From NCBI GenBank assembly GCA_002633005.1, contig NMRA01000381.1, forward strand, positions 183,057 through 247,056: a stretch of 64,000 bases of DNA. The letters run 5' to 3'. The stretch's first letter is position 1; each line of letters begins with the position of its first letter. Below are positions 48,401-60,400 of this stretch, piece by piece. Under the pieces are notes generated by a model that did not search any database, was not told the DNA's origin, and worked only from the letters and a program-made list of their open reading frames with translations. Source of the stretch: Phoronis australis (lineage: Eukaryota > Phoronida > Phoronidae). A program made the position numbers and the translations under genes.

Positions 48401-51400
48401 NNNNNNNNNNNNNNNNNNNNNNNNNNNNNNNNNNNNNNNNNNNNNNNNNNNNNNNNNNNNNNNNNNNNNNNNNNNNNNNNNNNNNNNNNNNNNNNNNNNN
48501 NNNNNNNNNNNNNNNNNNNNNNNNNNNNNNNNNNNNNNNNNNNNNNNNNNNNNNNNNNNNNNNNNNNNNNNNNNNNNNNNNNNNNNNNNNNNNNNNNNNN
48601 NNNNNNNNNNNNNNNNNNNNNNNNNNNNNNNNNNNNNNNNNNNNNNNNNNNNNNNNNNNNNNNNNNNNNNNNNNNNNNNNNNNNNNNNNNNNNNNNNNNN
48701 NNNNNNNNNNNNNNNNNNNNNNNNNNNNNNNNNNNNNNNNNNNNNNNNNNNNNNNNNNNNNNNNNNNNNNNNNNNNNNNNNNNNNNNNNNNNNNNNNCGA
48801 GCTTAACCACCTATCAGCTAGTGGAACTTTTCATGTGAACTGGGTTAAAGCCCATGTTGGCATTGACGATAACAAAGCTGCTGACAAATTTGCAAAACAA
48901 GGAGCAAGTGCACCCAGTTTTGTACCAGAACCTTGCATACCAGTTGCCAATTGGTGCTGCAGAGCAAAGGTAAGACACTGGGTGTGTAAACTGTCCGTGG
49001 ATCCATGGAGAAAGCTCTCTGCCTGCAGACAAACCAAACAACTTTTTCCAAGTCCTATTGAACCATAAGGTTCAAAGAAACTGTTATATTTAGATAGGCT
49101 TGCTATAAGGCAGCTGATCCAGCTTATTACTGGACACTGCAACCAAGCTCGGCACCGTAACTTCACATGGCATGTTCATTGTGTCCCAACTGTGGCTTGG
49201 AGGCGGAGACTCCTCAACATCTGATGGAGATTTGCCCTGCCTACAACAGACACCGTAATCTACTACTTGATGGACACATAACCTGCCTGGTTAACATTGT
49301 TAGTTCATACAGGTTTAATAGTCTTTCTGTCTTTCTGAAACAAACAGGCAGATTAGAAGATTTTACCCATGAGGAATCCTGTGATCTCATGTCCCCATGA
49401 GTCATAATCAGGTGATTAGTGTAATAGGCCCGGCCTTGTGGACTAAATACGCCTGATGTACTGCAAAAGGCATCAGGCCACCTGCAACCTTTTTGCATGT
49501 CAGTGTTCTCAGAGTGCACACACCAAAATTCCATGCAAATAACGTGTATTGAAAGTCTATATAGTCTATGTGAAACTTTATAGCCTATGAAAACGCATCA
49601 TTTGTACAATAACAGGATGGTAGGAACTCTGATGTCTTGATGCAGATTTGCATTCACCTGCTGATTTGCATTTTTGGATTACAGGTATTTAAAAAAATGA
49701 TTGTGTTCTAGTGGTAAAGTTGAGACTTGCGAAATAAGAGACAACTTCAAGAAAAAAATTTTAAACAAAATTTGAAATGGCATTCCCATGGTAACGGTCA
49801 ATATTGCTTTTCTACCCGTGCCCGTGTTAATTTGATAACATAAAAGCAATGTTACTTCCTGATAACAATTGGTGAGAAATTGCTGGCTCTCAAAATCAAA
49901 TATGTTTTAAATGAATGAGCAAGAATAGAAACTAATGTGTACATTACCGATTTTCTGAGCATTGCGGTGTTCAGCTTTTGGTTACATGGAATCTTTTGTT
50001 TTCAGGATTTGTGAGATTTCTAGAAGGTTACTACATCATTCTCATCACAAAGAGAAGAAGAGTGGCTATCATTGGTGCTCACACTATATACAAAGTGGAA
50101 GACACTAGCATGTTGTACATACCTAATACCAGTAGTCGTAGGAGTCATCCAGATGAGGCCAGATATGTTAAATGTTTCCAAAACATGGACTTGTCCAGTA
50201 ATTTCTACTTTAGGTTAGTGGTGTATTTAGTCCAGTGGTTTTACAAGTGCAGGAGTGCATGTAGATGTATTTGATCTAAAAGTGACGCCTCTCTAGGTGG
50301 CGCTACACACTGGTAGTAGATAGCTGAACAGGGGTTGTTGTCAGTTTTAGGACGTCTTAAAATGTGACTTGCAAAGTATTCAGTGGTTGCGAGTCCAGTG
50401 AATACAGTCTATTTAGATGATGCCAACAAATGAAATTGTATCGTATATTACCTGTCTGAAGATTGGTTGTTTGTTTTTAGTAAAATAGTTTTATTTACGC
50501 AGTGTTGTTACGATGCCGACTCTGTAGAAATAAAACAACAGCGAATCCTACAATGTGAGTGAGAGCCCTTTAGATGGGTTTGCATGATGTGTGGATGATC
50601 AGAAGGTTGGACTAGGAGTGGGAAGATGAAGACTCGTGGCCTGTAATCAGATGAATGCATTAAACTGATATGTTATCAAATAACACCGTTTCATAGCCCA
50701 CCATTACACACTGACTTCATTGATGTTCTCTTGTAATTTGTTAGGTGACAATGTGACTAATTTCCTAGGTGTTTTAGAATTTGATGATTATTTCTTAGAG
50801 CCGATTTGACACCAATGAGTGAGCAAGCAGTAGTAATGCCACTTAACATTCCAACTGAAGTTATTTATGTGTTAAATATTTTGAGCTGCTTATGCCATCA
50901 AAATATCGATTCATTTTTTTCCTCCAAAATGCAAGTTTTTGTGTTTTTCCAGCTATAGCTATGATCTAACGCACACGCTGCAATACAACTTGGCTCCTAG
51001 TAAAAGTCTGGATACACCCAGCACAGAACACTTGGAAAAAGACAATCAAGGTAGTCATCCCTGGGCTTATGCCTATTCATCTGCTGGTCACAACAGCGCC
51101 AGTGAGTCAGAAGTGGAAGATGCTTCAAATGTTGTCGCTGATATTCGAGAGTTTGTGCTCAGTATTAATGAAGACAGTAGTGTTGGAATCCTAAGGACTG
51201 ATACAGAAGAGAGGGAGAAGACAGTTCACACTGTCAAATGTCGACCGTGCTATAAGTTTGGCTGGAATGAGTACTTGTTAAAGCCTTTTGAGGATATTCT
51301 ACACACAGATTGGATTCTTTACATCATTCATGGATTTATTGGACAATCAAGTATCCTTGGTTTTTTAATTTTTGTCATGTCATTCTGTATTATTGTTATT

Positions 51401-54400
51401 TATTTATTCTTTAATGATTACGACTGTTGGGTAAGCTAATTCTCAACCTTTGTGAAGTCCTTTTGCATTTCATCAAAAATCTTTTTAAATGTCCATTTTA
51501 AACCTATATTTGATTGAAAAATCTTAATTGCAATGTCACATAATTGTTTATGATCATGTACCTGTCATTTTTTATGAAACTTATTCTTGTTTGCTTTAAC
51601 CATGAATCTATAAAAACTTATGTTATTCTTACAGGCAATACATGGCAAACTGTGTCAATCAAGTATCAGCTGTCAAAGTAACACAGCGTCCTAAGACTTC
51701 ATATTTGACATTTAAAAATAACAACCTGAGACCCGGTTAACCTGAATCGACCCATACACTATTAAGAAATTGATGTTCAAACCACATTGAAAATCAAATA
51801 ATTGAAATCAATTTGTGAATCTTTGATTATTATTCAAACAAATACTTTTTTTTCTACAAGATTGCATAGATTGTCTAATGATGGATTTTTCAAATATTGA
51901 AACATTTCCCTGTGGCTCATATGTAAATTTATGAAGTTTTTACAACATATAATTGTACAAAGTGTCCCACAATTTCCAATCATGACGGATGTATGCAAGC
52001 AGATTTACTCTTTATGATGGCTGAGTGCAAGTGTAATTCACCATCAAAGTATCACCATCAACGTGCCGTCTTATGACGGGAGAAGTGGCATGCATTGTAT
52101 ATACATAGAAACTCTCCTTAACATTACAAAGATATCAGCGTATATGGGCGACCAATATTCCTCACTCTCATCGCCAGACGGTCCAACCAATTTGCAGGAA
52201 CCAGATTCCTCAAAAGAGGGATTAATTCTAAGGTAAGTAGTTACTTGGTATTTTGAATTCAGTAACAATGAGATATTTCTCTTTGTTGTTTGGAATAAAA
52301 ATTCGTAAATATAGTTGCTTTGTTTTAAACAGCCGATAATCAAATGTCATGCATTTTGAACATAAATAATTGCCCAAAATTTCTCTTTTTATTTTAAAGG
52401 TCTTCTTGCCCTGTTGTGAAAGTTGAATTTGTGTGTCCCAAATTTTGGAGACTGTCCCAACCTGAAGAACTTTTACCGTATGTCCTATATTGGTGAGATT
52501 TTACCATAATCAATACAAGATCTCCATTTTAAAGACGTTGGAAGGTTCTTATACTAAACGAAAAAATGCATAATGATGGTGCTATAGCTGAAGTACATAA
52601 ACTTGAATTTCAGGGCTTCGTTGCCAATGAAGTTGAAACTGAGCAGATTGTGCACGATGCGTCAGTGTTATCGCTTCACAGTGGTCTCTATACATCCTAT
52701 GTGCAAGTCAGGGGATCAGTTCCATCATTTTGGTCACAGGAAACTAGTAAAATGGCCCCAGTTGTGCCAAAGCCTCAGATCGCACGTAAGATGTTTACTG
52801 TATGCTACAGTACATATCAAAAGTATTCAGACAAAATGACCCAGAATTCCCTGTCATTATGGCTGGGTAAAAGTCAAATTTATCTCGAGAGTGCTTTTTG
52901 CTCGTGACCCAGATTGAAGGGGAATTAACAGTAATTAGTAAGGCGGCCATTTTGTAATTATAACTTTCTCCCAATAATAGTTATTACCAATTATTTTGCT
53001 CTTTACCGAATTGGCAAAAATGACAAGGAAAACTGTATTTTGTCTGATTACCTTTGTCTTGAACTAAATTTCTCGTTTATTTGTCTTAGATCAGTTTACT
53101 GAACTTAAAAATAAGTTTTTGTAATTTTAGAAGTTTGAGCATGTTTGTTAGTGACTACAATTAATTTTACAATTAATTAATTAAGTTCTTTCTAATTGTG
53201 GTTCAGTTTTGCTTTATTGGTGTGATAATACAATTTCTTTGGATTACTCAGGTTGTATATTGATAACAATCTTGTTTCTAATAACTAAATATTGCTAATT
53301 TTACAATTAAATTGATTTTTTCAGTAATTCTGTGTCGATAACTAGTATTGCCTGTTTGGCTGAATTCAGCTGACTTGGTTGTGAGTCATTGCCTGTGTGT
53401 GTATTCTGAGCCATGTACTAATTTTTACTTTCTATTTCATATTCCAGTAGACCAAGGGGATCCATATGCACACATCTCTGGCATGCATTTTAACCAAATT
53501 CTCCATCGATATGGTGCTCCAATCATTATACTCAACTTAGTTAAGGTATATGCTATTTTTGTAATTACTAGATTCTTGAAAACAACAAATGAGTTTCATT
53601 AACTGTGATGATGTCTTATGTGGTCTGTGTAAAGGCTAACTTTCTTACCATATTCATATCCATGCCCACATTTTTGAAGTATTGAAATACAGTCAAAATA
53701 TTTGAAAATATTGGTATGGTGTCAATGATTCTTAATTTAACTATGTTCATGGTGCTGCACCTCAAATTATTTGTGCTTCAAGTGTTTAAAATTGAACTTA
53801 AAAACTGAGAAGCAAATCAGCCCTGGTGAATGTAGTGGTACCATGATATGGTTACTGAGGTGGGTGCAAGACAACTGGCAGGCAACACAAAGTAAGATGA
53901 GAATCGGAGATATGCGGAACAGAATAATTTATTATACACCTACTGCAACGTGCAAATCATAAAAGTCATGTCAAGTATTGTGTATTTTATTTTTGCGCTG
54001 CCATAATGGTGATCACTTTTAAACTGTGCATCGCCAGTTGAGTGCCTCACTAAACCAAGCTCTGTGGACTTTTTGAAGATTGACCAGTGCATATTTTACC
54101 TGTAAATAATACATTACATGGCAAATGATGGCATTTCAAACTTTGCCTTAATAAACATGATGCCTTGGTTGAAATTGGTGTGGGCGGTCACTTTTTCTGT
54201 TTTCTTTTAGTCAGCGAGTCCAGGTCTCAAAATGAGTCAGTGTACAAACCAGAACCAACTGTGCTTTATGACTTTATGTAACTTTTAATTACAGAAAAAG
54301 GAACGCAAAAGACATGAAGCCATTTTGCATGATGAGTACCGTGAGATTGTGAAATACCTGAACCAGTTTCTTCCCGAAGAACATTCCATTCTCCACATTG

Positions 54401-57400
54401 GCTTTGATATGCACAAAGTTAGCAAAAGGTACTCACAATTGTGGTAATGGCTGTGGTTGGCCTGAGGTGTATGGTAAGGTATCATGCTCCTGGAGGCTGT
54501 TTGTCAAAGTGTACTGTCTTTTGGTTAAAAATCAGTCTATGGATGGCTTGGCCTGTTTCACAAACTCAGGCTGAGACTGAGTCAGAAAATCTGTCTATAA
54601 CTTGAACCCAAAAGACAGAAATTTTAATCTGCTCAGCAGCAGACTGAAAGCTAAAGTCAAAGCACAAAAAATAACTTGGCTTTAGGCTCTTCAAGAAACA
54701 GGTGCCTGCTTATGATTGGCCTCTCATTCACACATGTGTTGTGGTTGGACCCTCATTCACACGTAATATAGCTGTGATTGACTCCTCATTCACATGTAAT
54801 ATTGTGCTGTGGTTGGCCCCTCATACACATGTAATATTGTGCTGGTTTTAATTCAGCTCTGTCTTAAAACTGTAAAGTGTTCAGTCAAGACGGTTTTAAG
54901 GTTTTATAGGAGTATCTTATCAGTATGTTTGTGTGTTCAGCCACATATCTACAAAAGTATTGATTTTAACTCAGTCAGTAAAAGTATTTTCTCTATGTAC
55001 AAACCCTGATATTTATCTTCCAAAACGAATCCGCAAAACACCCGTTGCTGTAAGAATCATTTCATATGCGTTCCTGACAATGTTTTGGGAAATAGTGCAC
55101 AAATGTTTCGCAGTATGAATCCAATCTGGCAGCCATTTTTGAGATATGATGCTCTGAAGTTAGCCAAATTTGGGCATTATTTCTGATTCTGTATAACCTC
55201 AATACAGCAATTTATCATTTTTAATTTTGCTTCATTAGGCTTGGGACCAAGTGAAATTCATGGACAGCATCTAGTGCTTGATTTGCTGCAGCAAAAATGA
55301 TTCCTATTTGAACTTGATTTAGTTAATCTAATTAGTGCTATGTGGGGCTTCAAACTACTCCAATCCATACTAAAAGTTAGGGTTGCAGTAAAATAAGCTA
55401 TATGATTTGTTCAACGCTTTTAAAGTGTACTAAGTGTTTAAGTGTTGAATTATGCTGTACTTATTTTTACGTTTTGCATTTTATTACACTTTGACTATTA
55501 CGGTGTAATTGATGACTTTTGATTTCAGTAAGACAAGTAATGTTCTGCAAGGTCTGGCTGAGATTGCTGATCTATGCTTAAGAAAAACTGGCTTCTTTCA
55601 CAGTGGTCCTGAATTACACTGCAACCGCATCAGGCCGAATGAAAAGTGAGTGGTAAACACTGGGCACTCTGTTGTAAGTAACAAACTGTTGAATCTCACC
55701 AAGTGAAGGCATGACACAGTAAACAAGTGATGGTTTAATTTTCTCATTTTTTCATAAACCACCTGTAACACTGATGCAATACTTTACATTTTTCAAGTTG
55801 TGTTCTACAGCTACTGCCAGACAATGTTTCAGCAAATTGCGGTCATTGATAGTAGAAAACCTGGTAGGATTTTGCTTTAAATGCCCAGTTTTTGAGTAAC
55901 GAGTAATATTAATAAGTAAAAATTCCTAAAAGTGTATTTGAGACCTAGTGTAAAGTTTTGATTTAAAAACAGTTTTAGTAAAATCGGCTGGTGGGTTACT
56001 TTGCTATGAATGTACCTTTCTTGCACATGAAAATTTGACTTAAAAATATGGTCACGTGACAATAATACACAGTAGTACAAGGCATATTTTAAGAATCTTC
56101 CAAACTATCTCTTTTCAGAAAATACATACTTTTAATGTTTGACAAAGCACAGTTTTTTCGATATTTGAGTAAGAGTTGAGGTCGTTTATTTAATTCCTAG
56201 ACAACCTTAACAATTTACAATTCAACTACCTTAAACTTGTGCTGTTTATATTGTGTTTATGTTAAATAAGTATTAGGACATACAAAAATGTTCGTTTCAT
56301 TTGGTGATTGTTTAATTTTGTTACTTTCTTTCATTAATTTATTTTTAGTGTAATTTATTATTTAAAAATTTTCTTTTTTGCCACTTATCATAGTCAATTT
56401 TTCATTAGATACATGAAGATGTCCAAAACCTATGGTGTGACTGGTTTACAACAAACTGGTGCTGTTAGAACAAACTGTGTCGACTGTCTTGATAGAACCA
56501 ACACTGCTCAGTTTGCTATAGGTAAAGGTGCTTTAGAACTACAGGTAAGCAACTGATTCTTTTTCACGTCATGTTTCGTGCATCCAGTATTTGGTTTTTG
56601 TTAATTCAATTCACTGTTAGTGCCACACACCATTAAGACAAAATGAATTATTTGTGACATCTTCCCAGTAAACAAACGATTTTCGATCGACGTTTGGTAG
56701 CAAGTTTGTCATCTGTTTAAATGTGAAACTGGACTTTTGGATTTCTTGAAAAGCATGCTATTTAAAAAAAACTGGGTGACCAAANTCGATATTTGAGTAA
56801 GAGTTGAAGTCGTTTATTTAATTCCTAGACAACCTTAACAATTTACAATTCAACTACCTTAAAATTGTGCTGTTTATATTGTGTTTATGTTAAATAAGTA
56901 TTAGGACATACAAAAATGTTCGTTTCATTTGGTGATTGTTTAATTTTATTACTTTCTTTCATTAATTGATTTTTAGTGTAATTTATTATTTAAAAATTCC
57001 TTTTCTTTTTTGCCACTTGTCATAGTCAATTTTTCATTAGATACATGAAGATGTCCAAAACCTATGGTGTGACTGGTTTACAACAAACTGGTGCTGTTAG
57101 AACAAACTGTGTCGACTGTCTTGATAGAACCAACACTGCTCAGTTTGCTATAGGTAAAGGTGCTTTAGAACTACAGGTAAGCAACTGATTCTTTTTCACG
57201 TCATGTTTCGTGCATCCAGTATTTGGTTTTTGTTAATTCAATTCACTGTTAGTGCCACACACCATTAAGACAAAATGAATTATTTGTGACATCTTCCCAG
57301 TAAACAAACGATTTTCGATCGACGTTTGGTAGCAAGTTTGTCATCTGTTTAAATGTGAAACTGGACTTTTGGATTTCTTGAAAAGCATGCTATTTAAAAA

Positions 57401-60400
57401 AAACTGGGTGACCAAACTTTGTGCTGGGTGACTTGATTTTCTGACTTAATCGCCCAGCTGCCAACTGTGCTTTTGAAACCTGCAGATATGTTACTTTTTA
57501 ATTTTTCTGCAACTCAACCATGCTGTAACAATCTAACTTAAGCTACTGGATTAGCTCGAACTTTAAACAACCTTTGAAACATTGTTTAACAGTGGCAGCA
57601 CAATGCGCGACAGCGTGATGGCATTGTTGTTATCCTGCATATAACTTTTACAACTGGACTCAGTTTTCAAGTTGTATGTTGCCCAGTCCTGATGACAATT
57701 TGCAGGATATATGAGAACATCTTAATACAGATGGGCATCATTTTTATTGTCTTCGAGGCCAAAATCTACGAAATCCAACATCACAAGCATGGTGATTTCA
57801 AATTTGTGATAAATAGCTAGTGCCTTGTCATCAAGGGTCTTTAACTGTTTCAGTTATATGCCCTTGGGGTCATTGGTAAACCGCAGTTGAACTTTGACAC
57901 AGACTGTGTTAGGTGAGTCACTTATGAGGTGTGTCACTTATGAGGTTTGTCACTTATGATGTTACATTAATGGATTGTGGAGACTTATAATGCAGCACTG
58001 TTCTAAAGGTGAGCTAAAATGTTAAGCATAATTATAATTTTTGATGTAAACTATATCTTAAAAAACACTGTTGAGACATCAATGGTTATTTTTGGATGTT
58101 ACATGAATAGAACAGAGGTTATAGTTTGCTCTGTTGCATTTAATTGTTCCAGCTTGAGCTTGACGTTTAGATGTGATTTGTTCATAGCTTAGTATGTTAA
58201 ACTACTTTATTGCTAAATATGTTCATATATGGTACATGTTGATCATTACTGAACGAACTGAATAGTGTGGTTTTAGAAGCTGGCACATGAAAGCTCCTGT
58301 TATATTCTTGTTTACAATCGCTGCAAAAGTTTTGAGGAGTCTTTTTATTGAGTAATGATGTTTTTTGAAGTGTTGATCTGCATTTCAGGATGCTTGAAGA
58401 TTTATATGAGGACCATGGTGATACACTTGCTCTACAATATGGTGGATCTCAGTTGGTTCATAGGATTCAAGGGTATCGCAAAACAGCTCCGTGGACTTCT
58501 CACTCCAGGGACATCATGATGACCCTTTCTCGTTACTACAGTAATGCCTTTTCAGGTTAGTTTGTACACACTCATTTTGCTGTGCACTGTGTTACAGGTG
58601 TCATACTGTGTAGTAGCGAGTTGTGAAAAAAATCACTAAAGCTTGCTTCAAATTGAAAACTTCATGATTTATAAGAGCATGAAAGTGAGTAACTTACAAG
58701 TAAAGTACATGTCATCTGCTCCCCCTACTGGCAACATCAGTATTTATTTTGTTTTTTTATCAACAAAAACAAACTGAAAGAAAGTTTTGCTTCTACCAAG
58801 GTTTGTACTCTGAAGCTATGAGCATCATTACACTTTAAAGTTGTTACTTTTAAACCCATGGGCCTTCACAGTGGAACAATTTTGCCCGCACTGATTGGGC
58901 AATCCATTTTAAATAAAGAATAACTAAAAGCTCGAGTCAAAAACATCAACACTCACCGTTACAAAATCTCAACTTACTCCGTAATGTCGATTTCTGGTCT
59001 TTTTTGGTGTCAACATCCAATCAGTTCTTTTCAATTCCTGCAACGACTTCTGAACTGTGTAATGAACAAGTTAAGACCAGGGTTACATTCTGTAGATGCA
59101 AGAATTTTGCGAAAATAGATACTGCATGGCAATATCTCGCAAAGTCTTGCTTGAACTTGTGTTTTTTACGGCTATCCTGAATCCATGGAATGCAGTCCAA
59201 ATCTATTGCACGAAGTGACGTTAATTAAAAGTCTTCAGTTTCTTTGACAATATGCATTTTATACCAGCTTTAAGTGTTTGTAGCAGCCTTTGATAAATGA
59301 AAAATTTGTGAAACTAAGAAACTTAACTTTGGCATCTGAATTATCGCTTGGTGAAGTGCAAGAACCATTGTGCAGTTGCCCTGTTTGGAACTTTGTTGTG
59401 ATTTGCAATGATTAGTATCAAACTGTTTATCTTTTAAGGCCTTCTCACTCTAAACTCATTCTCAGAACATCCAATCCCATCCAAACTTTTTGATGAAATG
59501 GGCAGACAGAGTCGGAAACAGTCTACTTTGGTCAAAAAACATACATAAAACACGACATCATACACATGGCTCATACTCACATTAACAATGTGTGATTGGT
59601 TCCTAGTTTCAAGATCATTTTATTAGAACTGCCTTTGTGTGTCACGGTCATTTACATTGCCAAATTAGGGCTTTGAAGTTGATGTAAACCTGTTGCTTTG
59701 TAGATGCTGAAAAACAACAAGCTATCAATGTATTTCTTGGTGTGTTCCAACCAAGTAAACAGAACTTCAACTTGTGGAATCTGTCAACCGATTATTACCT
59801 TCATATTGACTCAGAACCACTTCTGGACAGAAAGAGAAAGTAGGTGACGTGTTACTGAATATACAGATTGAAGTAGGTGATGTGTTACTGAATATACAGA
59901 AGTAGGTGACGTGTTACTGTGTATGTTATGTTGGAATCTGCTGGCAAGTATCTTCAGATTGATTTGATTCTGCTTTTGAACATAATTATCATTAGTCTAT
60001 AGACAGTTCATAAAAAGATCTCATTAATATTCATGAGGAATAAGGATGTGGGGTTAAGCATGGCAAGGCAGTGACTGCAGTGTTTCCATTTTTACAGGTG
60101 ATCTGTCACTGTATTTGATTTAACTTTTGTTTTTATGAACAGTCCATCGAAAAGGAATTCAGTGGCTGCTTGTATGAACATTTGGACAAAAAACCCAAAT
60201 ATAATACGAAAAAGTTCATAATATTATATGGCAGAAGAAATGAGCAACGTATCAGCAAAGACAGCCATAGTCTTGCGAATGCAGTCTTGAGCTCGGGTAT
60301 TTTGTGGTCTCATTTTTAACGGCTAATGGAAACTAATGAAAGTTTTTAATAATGTTGATGACGTATTGGGATGCATATGAACATTTACAAAGAATAATAA

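Noticed and set aside
57041-57176. Mutually exclusive duplicated exons in FIG4
   Set aside because: The coding sequences are identical, the intron flanks are duplicated too, and the copies meet at an N, which fits an assembly overlap better than functional exon duplication.
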